64,000 nucleotides of DNA from Tessaracoccus defluvii (GCF_014489575.1 NZ_CP060789.1:1240001-1304000); one strand, 5' to 3'. Numbered from the stretch's first letter, positions 1 to 10,459 are shown. Notes: generated by a model not told the origin, from the sequence alone. Made by a program: numbers and translations.

Positions 1-1631
1 GTCACCGGGGTCGGCGACGGCGTCCAGCAGCGAGACGACCTCGCCCGGGTCGGCCTGGGTGACGGCCTGGGCCAGCGCCTCCCCGAAGTCCCGCTGCCGC
101 TCGGGACGGGCCGCGAGGGCCTTGGCCCGGTCGCCGAGCACCTCGAGGTCCGCCAGGCCGAAGCGCCAGCGGGGTCCGGTGAGCAGCGCGGCGACGTCCG
201 GATTCGCCGTCACGTCGTCGAGGATCCGCAGCGTGGAGACGATCGGCGCGATCTCCGGCAGCCCGAGCAGGCCGCCGAGCCCGACGATCTCGACGGGCAC
301 GTCACGCTCACGCAACGCCTGGAACACCGGGGCCAGCGTCGCGTTGCGGCGCACGAGGACGGCCTGGTCCCGCCACGACGTCCCCTCGCTGCGGCGGGAG
401 ATGACCGTCTCGGCCAGCCAGTCGATCTCGTCTCGGAGGGTGTCGAACGTGGCCGCCGCCACAGCTCCTGCCGGCGCGCCCGGGGCGCCACCAGCCTGAC
501 CCCCTCGTCGCGGGGCGTGGCCCTCAGGTCGGCCGCGATGTCGTTGCCCACGTCGAGGATCCGCTGCCCGCTGCGCCGGTTGACGCGCAGGGTCAACCGC
601 TCGGCTGGCGAGCCGTCGCTGCGACGGAACTGCTGCGGGAACTCGAGGATGTTGCCGGACGCGGCGCCCCGCCACCCGTAGATCGCCTGGTACGGGTCGC
701 CGACGGCCGTGACGGGGAACCCCAGCTCGCCCGTGGCGACCGCGGGTGCGAACAGTCCCCGCAGCAGCCGCGCCTGCGCGGCCGAGGTGTCCTGGTACTC
801 GTCGAGCAGGACGACGCGGAAGCGGCGCCTCAGCTCCTCCCCGACCTCGGGCACCTGGGTGACCAGTCGGACGGCCTCGCGGAGCTGATCGGCGAACTCG
901 ACCACTCCGAGCCGGCCCTTCAGCTCCTGGTAGCGCGTCACGAGGTCGATCAGGTCGCGCCGCTCCTGGGTCGCGTCCAGTGCCCGGGTGACGTCACGCA
1001 ACGGCTTGCCCCGGTACAGCGGAGCCGCCTGGAAACGCGCCTCCGCGCGGTCGCATTCGGCCAACACGGTCGCGGCGTCGACCAGGTGGGAGGCCATCTC
1101 CGCATCGAGGGCGAGGACCCGCTCCGGGATGCTGTGGTGGCTGAGTCGGCTGATGCTGCGGAAGGGGCCCGGTGCGTCCGCCACGACGCGGGTGACCAGT
1201 CGGTACCGGCTCGCGCCGGTGACCATGACGGGGTCACGGTCGATGCCGATCCGCAGCCCGAACTCGCTGACGAGACGCGCCGCGAACGAGTCGTAGGTCA
1301 TGACCAGTTCGGCGCCCTCCCCCTCCTGCCCGGCCACGACGCCGGAGCGGTCGAGCGCGGCGGCCACGCGGGCCGCCAGCTCCGCGGCGGCCTTGCGGGT
1401 GAAGGTGAGCCCCAGTACCTCCTCGGGGCGGACCTGGCCGGTGCCGACCAGCCACACGACGCGGGCGGCCATCACCGTCGTCTTCCCGGAGCCTGCGCCC
1501 GCGATGATCACCGCGGGCTCGAGTGGGGCGACGATGGCCTCCAGCTGCTCGTCGCTGAAGGGAATCTGCAGGGCGTCGACCAGTTGGCCCGGCGTGGTCA
1601 GGAGGTGGGTGCGGATCGGATGGAGTGTCAC
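1..1631 (-). pseudogene. AdnAB-type UvrD/Rep helicase-nuclease, second subunit (N-terminal part, frameshifted)
   Basis: This is a superfamily 1A DNA helicase of the actinobacterial AdnAB end-resection machine. The GTG start at 1631 overlaps the TGA stop of the upstream partner (GTGA), which fits translational coupling. The N-terminal motor is clear: Walker A AGAGSGKTT, motif Ia LTFTRKAAAEL, Walker B LLDEYQDTS and motif III GDPYQAIYGWRG. A one-base frameshift near position 470 moves the reading to a second frame (TFDTLRDEIDWLAETV), which stays open to the window edge. The C-terminal half, including any nuclease domain, lies outside. By order and size the partner resembles mycobacterial Rv3202c and this gene Rv3201c. 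I am sure of the family, less of the AdnA/AdnB label. The frameshift may be a sequencing error. Confidence 0.8.
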
Positions 1632-4600
1632 TTCGGTCTCCCCTGCGCCCCCGCCGCGAGGGCGGGACACGACGATGCGAACGGGCAGTAGCGGCAGGCG
1701 CCGCACTCGACGGCGTCGAAGCGACCGGACGCGATGATCGCGACGCCCTCGGCGATGCGGTCGTGGACCCAGCTGGGGCCGACCGTGAGCTCCTCGCCGG
1801 GGAGTTGCGGGGCGTCGTCGATCGACGGCTGCGAGACGAGCGCCGGCATGGTCTCCCCTGCGCGGACGAACGCGAGCGCGGGCGGAGCGACGTCGCGGAC
1901 CCCGCCGGTGACGTCGTCGAACGCGCCGAGCCGGGTGGCCAGCTGGTAGAGGCCGAGCTGGGCGTGGTCGAGGACGTCGGCCTCGCGCAGCACCTTGCGT
2001 CCGGTCTTCAGGTCGACGACGCGGATGCGACCGTCGCCGGTCCGTTCGAGGCGGTCCACCTGACCTGTGAGGACCACCTCGTGCCCCTCCACGTTCATGG
2101 GCACCCGGAAGTCCTTCTCGACGGCGACGAGGGTGGTCGGCTCGTGTTCCTGATAGGTGGCGAAGCGGCCGATGGCCGCGTCGATCTCCGAGCGCTCGGT
2201 GGCCGACAGCCACTCGGTCTCGAAGGGGATCTCGTCCCAGACCCTGTCCAGTTCCGCCCGCATCTGGTCGGCGTCCAGCCCCACCTCGGCCGCCTGCCTG
2301 GCGATCAGGTGGACGACGTCGCCGATGGAGGCCCGGGACTGGCGGGCCGCGTCGGCCCGGGCACGCCGCGACAGGAACCAGCGTCGCGGGCACTCGAGCA
2401 GCGTCTCGAGCGACGATCCGTTGATGCCGATCGGCCCGGTGGGCACGGCCGCCCCCGACGTCGGCTCCGCCGTCCCCCACCAGGAGGCGGGCCGGGCACC
2501 GGGCGCGGGAAGGTCGCCGGCCACCAGGTCGGCGAGCCGCAGTGCGGCGGCCCGCCTGAGCCCGGGGGATGCCGATTCGTCGGTGAGGGTGCGGCGGAGC
2601 GACCCGACCAGGGAGACCGCCGTGAGCAGGCCGGCGGGACGGCCGTTGATGCGCTCGACGGGAACGCCCAGTTCGCCGAGGAACCGGGAGGCGCGGCCAC
2701 CCTCTCCCTCGACCCCTGGACCGCGCTGACGAACAGCCCTGTCCTGGCGCGGGAGCAGGCGACGTGGAACAGCTGGCGATCGGAGAGGAGCTGCTCCCCC
2801 GGCCCGGAGGCAGCAGCTGCGTGGCCGTGAGGCGCTGCGCGTCGAGCAGCACGCCCTGCCTCCCGGATCGCGGCCACAGGCCCTCCTGGGCGCGGATCAC
2901 CCAGACCCGCTCCCACTGGAGGCCTCGGGTGCGGTGGGCGGTGATGAGCCGCACCCCGTTGCCGGGGGCGTCGAGTTCACGGCCCGTGTCGGCGGGGATC
3001 TCCTGGCCGGCGATCTCCCCCAGGAAGGTGCGCACGCCGGGGGCGCCGCGCAGGTCGTCCATCCGGGAGGCGAGCTCGAAGACCTCCACGATGGCGTCGA
3101 GGTCGGCGTCGGCACGGCGGTTCCCCCGCAGCGCCTGCTCCCGCAGCCGCGCCGGCCAGTCGGTGCCGTCCCACAACCCCCACAGCGCCACCTGCGGTTC
3201 GGCGTCGTCGGCCAGCAGCTTCCTGGCGTCCTCGAGCAGCCCCGACAGCGTGGCCGCGGTGGCAGCCTCGGGCAGGTCGATGCCCTCCAGCAGCGCCGGC
3301 TCCCCAGGCACCGGGCCAGCAGGGCCGCCGAGCCGCCCGGGACCGGTGCCGGGCGAGCAGCGCGCGGGCGAGCCGTCGCTGCGCCACGCCGTCGAGCCCC
3401 GCCAGCGGCGACGACAGGAGGAGTCGGGCCTCGTCTGCCTCGGGGCGGGCCCCGCGCGCCGCGACGTCGAGGGCGAGCAGGAGCGTCCCGACGGCCGGCT
3501 GCTCCGACAGGGCGATCTCGTCGCCGGCGACATCGACGGGCACTCCCAGCCGGATCAGCTCCTTGGCGACGGACGAGAGCTGGCTGCGTCCGGCGCGGGT
3601 GACGACGGCCAGGTCGGACCAGTTCAGCCCGTCCTCGCTGATGGCGGCGCGCAGTTCGGCGGCCACGTGGGCGATCTCGGCGGACTCGTCATCGAAGATC
3701 CTCGCCGTCACCCTTCCCCCGTCCCGCAGTGGGTGTGGTGCCGGGGGACGGAGCCGCGCCGGAAGTCGTGACGTCAGCGCGCTCAGAGACCCGGTGACGG
3801 CCTCGGCGCAGCGGAATCCATCCGACAGCTGGTGCACGACGGCGCCGTCGACCGCTGCGAGATCGGCCAGTGCGGTGGCGGTCGCCCCCCGGTAGCCGCC
3901 GATCCGCTGTTGCGGGTCACCGAACGCGACGACGGGAAGCCCGAGCCGGGCCAGGTCCGCCAGCAGCGCCACCTGGGCCGGGTCGGACTCGTGGGCGTCG
4001 TCGACGAGGACGGCGTCGAAGGCCGCCCGAACGGCGGAAGCGGCCTCCGGCTCCGTCAGCAGCAGCCGCGTGCGGTAGACGAGCTCCGCATAGTCGAGGG
4101 TCGCGGAGAAGTCGCCGACCGTGAGGTAGGCCTCCATGAAACGGGCCGCCGCGGCGAAGGACGCGTCGGAGGCCTCGGCGGCCAGCTCCAAGACCCCCTC
4201 CGCATCGAGCGACAGCTGACGCGCGCGGGCCAGCGCGTCGCGCAGTTGCCGGGCGAACGCACGGGTCTTCAGCGCGGGCCGCAGCGGCTCGGGCCACGCC
4301 TCGACGGGGATGGCCGCCAGCAGCTCCCGGATCCGGGCCTCCTGTTCGGGGGCCCGCAGCAGCCGCCAGTCGGCGTCCTCGTGTGGCAGGTAGCGGCGCA
4401 TCAGACCGAGCGCGAAGCCGTGCACGGTCGAGACATTGGCCCCTGTCTGCGCCGTGGAGAGCCGGCGGGTGATGTCGCGGCGCAATGTCTGGGCTGCCGC
4501 GCGGGAGTGGGCGAGCACGATCAGCCGGTCGAGGCCGGAACCGTCGGCCACCCAGTCGGCGGCAGCGGCCGCCAGGGTGACGGTCTTGCCGGTGCCGGGC

Positions 4601-4716
4601 CCGCCCAGCACGACGTGCATGCCGGAGCGCAGCCGCGCGACGGCGCGCTGCTCGGGGGTCAGTTCCGGTGGGATGACCTGCGGCGGGGGCAGCAACCGGA
4701 ATTCCATGACGTCCAT
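1628..4716 (-). pseudogene. AdnAB-type helicase-nuclease, first subunit, with three apparent frameshifts
   Basis: About 1,030 codons in total encode a UvrD-like motor followed by a RecB-family nuclease. The N-terminus carries Walker A GGPGTGKTV, VSTVHGF and VLVDDAHESDPAQ. The C-terminal part carries the PD-(D/E)XK nuclease (LTGQVDRLER, RVVDLKTGRK) and a cysteine cluster with CGACRYCPFASSC, typical of iron-sulfur AddB/AdnA-type nucleases. Frame changes are needed near 3,340, near 2,797 (a GGGGG run) and near 2,700. All segments remain well conserved on either side, so the breaks are recent or are errors. Starts at 4716 and 4707 are both possible. The gene is divergent from a LigD polymerase-domain gene, so resection and end-joining functions share one intergenic region. 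Confidence 0.8.
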
Positions 4717-4778
4717 GCAACCACGTCCCACCGACACAATGCACCCGGCCGTGGCAAGCTGTGCCCACGGAGGGGTCC

Positions 4779-5720
4779 ATGAGTGAACGCATCGCCACGG
4801 AGGTCGACGGGGTCGCCCTGTCCCTCACCAACCTGGATAAGGCGCTCTTCCCCGACGGTTTCACCAAGTCCGAGCTCATCTCCTACTACCTGGAGATCGC
4901 CGAGGTCATGCTCCCCCACCTCGCGGAACGGGCGATCACCCGGGTCCGCTACCCCGAGGGGACCGCGAAGGGGTCGTTCTTCGAGAAGAACGCACCCCAG
5001 GGGTCACCCGAGTGGGTCGGCACCACAGAGGTGGCCACCTCGGCCGGCTCCGTCCGCTACGTCGTCGTCGACCAGCGTGCGACGCTGGTGTGGCTCGCCA
5101 ACCTCGCCTCCATCGAGCTGCACGCCCCGCAGTGGCGGCTGCCGGACACCACGACCGGCGACGACGGCATCGTCCTCGACGGCGCGGACGAGCCGCGGGC
5201 CACGACCCTGGTGGTCGACCTCGACCCCGGTCCCGGCATCACCCCGGCGGACTCAGCACGGGCCGCCATCGTCGCCGCCACCGTGCTCGCCGAGCTGGGT
5301 CTGGAGGCGCAGATCAAGGCCTCCGGCAACAAGGGCCTGCAGCTGAGCGTTCCCCTGGAGCCGACGCCCGCCTCGCAGGTCTTCCACTTCGCGCAGTCGC
5401 TGGCCCGACACCTGGCGGCGACGCAGCCGAAGCTGTTCACGGCGACGCTGGCCCGGGATGCGCGCGCGGGCCTCGTCTTCGTCGACTTCGCGCAGAACCT
5501 CGCCGCCCGGAACACCGTGTGCGCCTACTCGGTCCGGGGGCTGGACCGTCCGTCGGTCGCCGTCCCCCTGACCTGGGAGGAGGTGGCGGCGCTCCGCCCG
5601 GACTCCGTTCTGCGGACATCGCCTGCCGAGGCGCTGGCCAGGGTGCAGGCGCACGGCGATCTGTGGAGCCCTCTTCTGCCTTATGGCCGGGGTACCAGGC
5701 TCCCCGATCCGATCGACTGA
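4779..5720 (+). CDS. ligD: Stand-alone LigD-type polymerase (primase-polymerase) domain protein
   Basis: This 313-residue protein is the nucleotidyl-transferase/primase-polymerase module of bacterial non-homologous end joining, without the ligase or phosphoesterase domains. The metal-binding pair is visible as DLD in VVDLDPGPG (D147, D149), and a third acidic residue lies in VFVDFAQN (D236). The segment LHAPQW and the loop SGNKGLQL are family signatures. In that loop the position usually occupied by histidine in LigD polymerase domains is glutamine (Q188). ATG 4779 is chosen because GGAGGGG lies just upstream. It probably extends or primes broken ends together with Ku (11165-11974). Mycobacteria carry similar stand-alone paralogues, so it may be an accessory polymerase rather than the sole NHEJ polymerase. 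Confidence 0.88.
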   Translation: MSERIATEVDGVALSLTNLDKALFPDGFTKSELISYYLEIAEVMLPHLAERAITRVRYPEGTAKGSFFEKNAPQGSPEWVGTTEVATSAGSVRYVVVDQRATLVWLANLASIELHAPQWRLPDTTTGDDGIVLDGADEPRATTLVVDLDPGPGITPADSARAAIVAATVLAELGLEAQIKASGNKGLQLSVPLEPTPASQVFHFAQSLARHLAATQPKLFTATLARDARAGLVFVDFAQNLAARNTVCAYSVRGLDRPSVAVPLTWEEVAALRPDSVLRTSPAEALARVQAHGDLWSPLLPYGRGTRLPDPID

Positions 5721-5733
5721 AAGGATGGGGCCC

Positions 5734-6549
5734 ATGCAACACCTTGGACCCGGTCCCGACGACGCTGCCCCGCAGCGCTCGGAGCGGGCCCATTACGTCC
5801 GGGTGCCCGCCCACTGGATCGCCGGCTGCAGCGACACGGGGCTCAGGCACCGGACCAATCAGGACGCCATGTGCCTGGCCACGCGCGAGCAGCCGACGCC
5901 CGCGGCCGTGCTGGCCGTGGCCGACGGCGTCACCACCGCCCCCGGGGCGGAGATCGCCTCCGTGGTGGCCGCCGAGACCGTCGTCGAGGAACTGGTGGGC
6001 CGGATCCGCTCGGGCCAGGCCGCCAACGTGGCCTTCGTCCAGGCGTTCGCCAGCGCGAACCAGGCCGTCCTCGAGGCCCGCGAGGAGCCGTCGGCCTGCA
6101 CCTTGATCGCAGCGCTCGTCGACAACGGCGCCATCGCCGTCGGCAACGTCGGCGACTCCCGTGCCTACTGGCTGGGCGACGACGGCCTCTGCCAGTTGCT
6201 GTCGACCGACGACTCCATGGCCCAGGCGCGGATGATGCTGGGGATGTCGCGGGACGACGCGGAGCGGTCGAGCCAGGCCCACGCCATCACGAAGTGGCTG
6301 GGCCGCAACTCGACGAACTTCCTGCCGTCGGTCATCACCATGCAGCCGTCGACCAACGGGTGGCTGCTGCTGTGCAGTGACGGCCTCTGGAACTACGCGA
6401 GCGCCCCGGACGCCCTGTGGGACGTGTTCACCGAGCAGTTGCAGCAGGGCCCGGCACCCCGGCAACTCGCGGAGGGACTCGTCGCGTGGGCCAACGCGCA
6501 GGGCGGCAAGGACAACGTGACAGTGGTGGTGGCACGGATCGAGGTGTAG
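5734..6549 (+). CDS. PP2C-family serine/threonine protein phosphatase
   Basis: A metal-dependent protein phosphatase of about 271 residues. Conserved blocks are in order: RTNQDAM near the N-terminus, VADGVTT (metal-binding Asp), GDSRAYW, LLCSDGLWNY and GGKDNVTVVV at the C-terminus. It is a soluble single-domain form with no transmembrane segment, so it should act in the cytoplasm on phosphorylated Ser/Thr residues left by Hanks-type kinases. ATG 5734 is preceded by GGATGGGG; an in-frame ATG at 5725 is a close alternative. It starts 13 bases after the ligD-type stop, so the two may be cotranscribed. No kinase gene is in the window. Confidence 0.9.
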   Translation: MQHLGPGPDDAAPQRSERAHYVRVPAHWIAGCSDTGLRHRTNQDAMCLATREQPTPAAVLAVADGVTTAPGAEIASVVAAETVVEELVGRIRSGQAANVAFVQAFASANQAVLEAREEPSACTLIAALVDNGAIAVGNVGDSRAYWLGDDGLCQLLSTDDSMAQARMMLGMSRDDAERSSQAHAITKWLGRNSTNFLPSVITMQPSTNGWLLLCSDGLWNYASAPDALWDVFTEQLQQGPAPRQLAEGLVAWANAQGGKDNVTVVVARIEV

Positions 6550-6580
6550 CTGCTTGCCCGGCCTCGCTAGAGTGGGCGCC

Positions 6581-6805
6581 ATGGAAGTCAAGTTCGGCAT
6601 CATCGACATCGCCCGCGAAGTCACCCTCGAAACCGAAGCCTCCGCCGACGACATCGCGGCGCAGGTGCGCGCGGCGGTCGCCGACGGTTCGGTGGCGGAG
6701 TTCACCGACGACAAGGGGCGGCGCGTGCTGATCCCCGGGTCGCGGATCGCGTACGTCGATCTCGGTACCACCACGTCGCGGCCGGTCGGCTTCGGCGCCG
6801 TCTGA
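6581..6805 (+). CDS. DUF3107 family small protein
   Basis: A 74-residue protein matching the actinobacterial DUF3107 family: MEVKFGIIDIAREVTLETE at the start and RVLIPGSRIAYVDLG near the end. The family has no established biochemical function known to me. It is short, soluble and mixed alpha/beta in pattern. It begins 31 bases after the PP2C stop and ends 73 bases before the DEAD-box helicase start. It could therefore be in one transcript with either. Confidence 0.85.
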   Translation: MEVKFGIIDIAREVTLETEASADDIAAQVRAAVADGSVAEFTDDKGRRVLIPGSRIAYVDLGTTTSRPVGFGAV

Positions 6806-6878
6806 GGGGCTGAGGTAGACTTTCCCCTTGCGGGCCGCAGCGGCCCCGCCTCCGGTTGCCCTCGTGCGCTGTGAGAAC

Positions 6879-8324
6879 ATGACGAAGGTACGAGCCCTGA
6901 GTAACAACGAGATCGCCGTCGACGACACTTTCGCCGACCTCGGCGTCCACGAATCCATCACCTCGGCGCTGGCGGAAGTCGGCATCGTCCACCCCTTCCC
7001 GATCCAGGCGCTGTCGATCCCGCTGGCGGTGAGCGGCAGCGACCTCATCGGTCAGGCCCGCACCGGCACGGGCAAGACCCTGGCGTTCGGCGTCAGCCTG
7101 CTCCACCGCATGGTCACGCTGTCCGACGGCGAGAAGCCGACCCACGGCAAGCCCCGCGCGCTGATCGTCTGCCCGACCCGCGAGCTGGCGCTCCAGGTGG
7201 GCCGCGACCTCGACGTCGCAGGCAAGCACCTGCGGATGCGCGTGCTGACCATCTACGGCGGCACCGGCTACGACGAGCAGCTGGACACCCTGGAGGCCGG
7301 CATCGACATCGCCGTGGGCACCCCGGGCCGACTCCTCGACCTGGCTGACCGCGGCGCCCTCGACCTCAGCGCCATCCAGGTCCTGGTCCTCGACGAGGCA
7401 GACGAGATGCTCGATCTGGGCTTCCTGCCCGACATCGAACGCATCCTGCGCAAGACGCCGTCCTCGCGGCAGACGATGCTCTTCTCGGCCACCATGCCCG
7501 CGCCGATCCTGACGCTGGCCCGGGCCACGCTGAACAAGCCCATCAACATCCGCGCGGAGGGCCAGGACGCGTCGATGACCGTCCCGGACATCGAGCAGTT
7601 CGTCTACCAGGCGCACGACCTCGACAAGCCGGAGATGATCGCCCGCATCCTGCAGGGCCGCCAGACCACCAAGGTCATGGTGTTCTGCCGCACCAAGCGT
7701 GCGGCGCAGCGCCTCACAGACGACCTGGTCGACCGCGGCTTCCCGGCCTCCTCGCTCCACGGAGACCTCAACCAGCAGGCCCGCGAACGTGCGTTGAAGA
7801 AGTTCCGCGCCAGCACCATCAGCGTGCTCGTCGCCACCGACGTCGCAGCCCGCGGCATCGACATCACGGGTGTCAGCCACGTGATCAACTACGAGTGCCC
7901 CGACACCGACGCGACCTACGTGCACCGCATCGGCCGCACGGGCCGCGCCGGCAACTCGGGCGTCGCCGTCACCTTCGTCGACTGGGCAGACGTCCACCGC
8001 TGGAAGCTGATCGACGAGAGCCTCGGCCTCGAGAAGGGCACACCGGCAGAGACGTACTCGTCGTCGCCGCACCTGTTCTCGGACCTCGACATTCCCGAGG
8101 GCACCCGCGGCCGTCTCGCCGGGGCCTCGCGGGAGAAGGCCGGCGAGGCGCGGCGCGCTCCCGGTGAGGGCCCGACCCGACGCACCCGTCGATCCACCGA
8201 GTCCAGCGGCGACCGTCCCGCAGCCTCCGGCACCTCGGGCGAGGCTGCCGCGAAGCCCCGCCGTCGTCGCCGTCGCACCCGCGGTGGCGTCGAGGTGCCG
8301 CCGGCGCCGCCGACGCAGGACTGA
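6879..8324 (+). CDS. DEAD-box RNA helicase
   Basis: A 481-residue ATP-dependent RNA helicase. All core motifs are present: Q-motif region FPIQALSIP, motif I ARTGTGKT, Ia PTRELALQ, Ib TPGR, II DEAD, III SAT, V ARGIDI and VI HRIGRTGR. A basic tail of about 100 residues (RRRRR-rich) follows the helicase core and would suit non-specific RNA binding, as in RhlE/CsdA-type proteins. ATG 6879 (MTKVRALSNNE) is preferred over upstream in-frame codons because the extra residues look non-coding. A strong hairpin follows 18 bases after the stop. It likely acts in ribosome assembly or mRNA turnover. Confidence 0.93.
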   Translation: MTKVRALSNNEIAVDDTFADLGVHESITSALAEVGIVHPFPIQALSIPLAVSGSDLIGQARTGTGKTLAFGVSLLHRMVTLSDGEKPTHGKPRALIVCPTRELALQVGRDLDVAGKHLRMRVLTIYGGTGYDEQLDTLEAGIDIAVGTPGRLLDLADRGALDLSAIQVLVLDEADEMLDLGFLPDIERILRKTPSSRQTMLFSATMPAPILTLARATLNKPINIRAEGQDASMTVPDIEQFVYQAHDLDKPEMIARILQGRQTTKVMVFCRTKRAAQRLTDDLVDRGFPASSLHGDLNQQARERALKKFRASTISVLVATDVAARGIDITGVSHVINYECPDTDATYVHRIGRTGRAGNSGVAVTFVDWADVHRWKLIDESLGLEKGTPAETYSSSPHLFSDLDIPEGTRGRLAGASREKAGEARRAPGEGPTRRTRRSTESSGDRPAASGTSGEAAAKPRRRRRRTRGGVEVPPAPPTQD

Positions 8325-8341
8325 CACTCCTCCGGACATGA

Positions 8342-8373
8342 GAAGAGGGCCCCGCTCCGGCGGGGCCCTCTTC
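8342..8373. terminator. Bidirectional intrinsic terminator hairpin
   Basis: A perfect 14-bp inverted repeat, GAAGAGGGCCCCGC with loop TCCG and its complement, sits between the convergent DEAD-box helicase (ends 8324) and trpS (ends 8386). Being symmetric, it can stop transcription from both sides. Confidence 0.85.
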
Positions 8374-8385
8374 GCGTCTTCGTCC

Positions 8386-9480
8386 TCAGTAGGCCATCTG
8401 CATGGCGGAGCGCACCTCGCCGAGGGTCTGCTCCGCCACCGCGTTGGCGCGGGCGTTGCCCTCGGCAAGCACCGAGGCGACGTAGCCGGGATCGGCCTCG
8501 AGTTCACGACGACGGGCCCGGATCGGCGCGAAGTAGTCGTTGACGGCCTCCGTGACCAGCTTCTTCAGGCCGCCGCCGCCGGCGTCACCGAGCTCCTCGG
8601 CGATCGACTGGGGGTCGCGACCGAGGCACAGCCCCGCGAGGTTGACGAGGTTCGACACCTCCGGCCGGTTGTCGGGGTCGAACGTGATGTGCCGGTCGGA
8701 GTCCGTGACCGCCCGCTTGATCAGCTTGGCTGTCTCGTCCGCCGTCATCCGCAGCTCGATGGTGTTCCCCTTCGACTTGCTCATCTTCTGGCCGTCGAGG
8801 CCCAGGATGGTGCCGGAGGCGCTGAGCAGTGCCTCCGGCGCGGGAAACACCGGGGTGCTCTCATCGGAGCGGCCATAGCGCTCGTCGAAGCGGCGGGCGA
8901 TGACCCTGGCCAGCTCGAGGTGGGGAAGCTGATCCTTGCCGACGGGGACGAGGTTCGCCTTGCAGAACATGATGTCGGCGGCCTGGTGGACCGGGTAGGT
9001 CAGCATGAGGCCGGACATCGGGCGATCGCCGGTGTCGTCGAGCTCCGCCTTCACCGTCGGGTTGCGTCGCAGCTCCGCGTCGGTGACCAGGGACAGGAAG
9101 GGCAGCATCAGCTGGTTGAGGGCGGGGACGGCCGAGTGCGTGAACACCGTCACCTCGCGGGGGTCGAGCCCGACGGCGAGGTAGTCGGTCAGCAGCGAGT
9201 GGACGCGTTCCTTGATGGGGCCGACGCCGTCACGGTCGGTGATCACCTGGTAGTCGGCGATGATGACGTAGGTCTCGACCCCCAACGAGGCGAGACGGAC
9301 CCGGTTCTGCAGCGAGCCGAAGTAGTGGCCGATGTGCAGGTGCCCCGTGGGGCGGTCCCCCGTGAGGATCCGGTACCTGCCGGGATTGACGGCGATGTCC
9401 GCCTCGATCTCGTGGCTACGCTCCGTGGAACGGGCGAGGGAAGCCTCGGCGTCGGGGAGGCCCTGCTCAGTCAGCGACAT
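8386..9480 (-). CDS. trpS: Tryptophan--tRNA ligase
   Basis: Class I aminoacyl-tRNA synthetase of 364 residues that charges tRNA-Trp with tryptophan. The HIGH signature is in TGHLHIGHYFG and the second signature is an intact KMSKSKG. The family fragment PMSGLMLTYPVHQAADIMF is also recognisable. The frame is intact throughout. The gene stands alone, ending at a shared hairpin terminator with the convergent helicase gene. Confidence 0.96.
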   Translation of the reverse strand: MSLTEQGLPDAEASLARSTERSHEIEADIAVNPGRYRILTGDRPTGHLHIGHYFGSLQNRVRLASLGVETYVIIADYQVITDRDGVGPIKERVHSLLTDYLAVGLDPREVTVFTHSAVPALNQLMLPFLSLVTDAELRRNPTVKAELDDTGDRPMSGLMLTYPVHQAADIMFCKANLVPVGKDQLPHLELARVIARRFDERYGRSDESTPVFPAPEALLSASGTILGLDGQKMSKSKGNTIELRMTADETAKLIKRAVTDSDRHITFDPDNRPEVSNLVNLAGLCLGRDPQSIAEELGDAGGGGLKKLVTEAVNDYFAPIRARRRELEADPGYVASVLAEGNARANAVAEQTLGEVRSAMQMAY

Positions 9481-9540
9481 GCTGGAACACCTTGTCTGGG
9501 TGGGTTCGGGGATGTACCCGCACAGCTTACCGGTCCGGCG

Positions 9541-10392
9541 TCAGGCGACTCCACCACGCTGCCGGATGCGGGCCTGGAGGTCCTTGAGCGCCGACGGGCG
9601 GGTCAGGTTCGCGCCCAGGGGGTTGTTCTTCTTCCCGAGCCCGTGGTAGTCGCTGGAGCCGGTGCGGATCAGGCCGAGACGGCCACCCATCTCGAACAGC
9701 AGGCTCCTGGTGTCGTCGTCGTGGTCCGGATGGTCGACCTCGATGCCCTCGAGCCCGTGGTCACGCAGGAGGGACTCGATGTAGGGGGCAGGGAGGATGT
9801 CGCGGTTGCCCCGGCCCCAGGGGTGGGCCAGGACGGCGGCGCCGCCGGCCGCGTGCACCAGGTCGATGGCGGTCTCCAGCGGGCAGGCGTAGCGGTGCAC
9901 GTAGCCGGGCCGCCCCTCGGCGAGCCAGTCCCGGAAAGCCGCGTCGCGGTCGGGAACGTAGCCCTTGGCGACGAGAGCGTCCGCCACGTGGGGGCGGCCG
10001 ACCGCGGGGGCGCCGCCCGCAGCGTCGAACACATCGTCGATGGTGATGTCGAGGCCGCTGTCGACGAGGGCCTGGACCATGCCGGGGAGGCGTTCGGTGC
10101 GGCCCACCCGGATGCGTCCCAGCTCCTCGTTGAGGGCCCGGTCGAGCGGGTTGCAGCCGTAGCCGAGCAGGTGGACCGAGCGCCCGGCGTGCTGCGTCGA
10201 GATCTCGATGCCTGCGATCACCTTGACCCCGATCCGCCTTCCCGCCTCCTGCGCCTCGAGGACGCCTCCGAAGGAGTCATGGTCGGTCAGGGCGATGACG
10301 TCGAGGCCAGCCTGTGAGGCCTTCAGGACCAGGCTCGTCGGCGTGTCTGTGCCGTCGGAGACCCGGGAATGGGTGTGGAGGTCGATCCGCAT
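9541..10392 (-). CDS. PHP-domain phosphoesterase (RNase AM / YciV-like)
   Basis: A 283-residue single-domain PHP protein. Metal ligands are visible in DLHTHSRVSDGT, LTDHDSFGG, AGIEIST, AHPWGRG and SSDYHG. The layout matches the YciV/Rv-type PHP phosphatases that hydrolyse 3',5'-bisphosphate nucleotides or trim RNA 5' ends. It begins with ATG 10392 and is divergent from the DUF2505 gene with 67 bases between. The trpS gene follows 60 bases downstream on the same strand. Confidence 0.88.
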   Translation of the reverse strand: MRIDLHTHSRVSDGTDTPTSLVLKASQAGLDVIALTDHDSFGGVLEAQEAGRRIGVKVIAGIEISTQHAGRSVHLLGYGCNPLDRALNEELGRIRVGRTERLPGMVQALVDSGLDITIDDVFDAAGGAPAVGRPHVADALVAKGYVPDRDAAFRDWLAEGRPGYVHRYACPLETAIDLVHAAGGAAVLAHPWGRGNRDILPAPYIESLLRDHGLEGIEVDHPDHDDDTRSLLFEMGGRLGLIRTGSSDYHGLGKKNNPLGANLTRPSALKDLQARIRQRGGVA

Positions 10393-10459
10393 GCCGTCAT
10401 CCTAGGGGGCGCCGCTGCACGGCGCGGGCGCAGCGCGCCATCCCGCTACCCTTGGACCC

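Noticed and set aside
1625..2830. A 401-codon plus-strand frame in the AdnAB region
   Set aside because: Antisense shadow of the nuclease domain, with no recognisable protein.
8164..10317. A 717-codon plus-strand frame over trpS and the PHP gene
   Set aside because: Low-complexity composition of a shadow frame; both underlying minus-strand genes have complete motifs.
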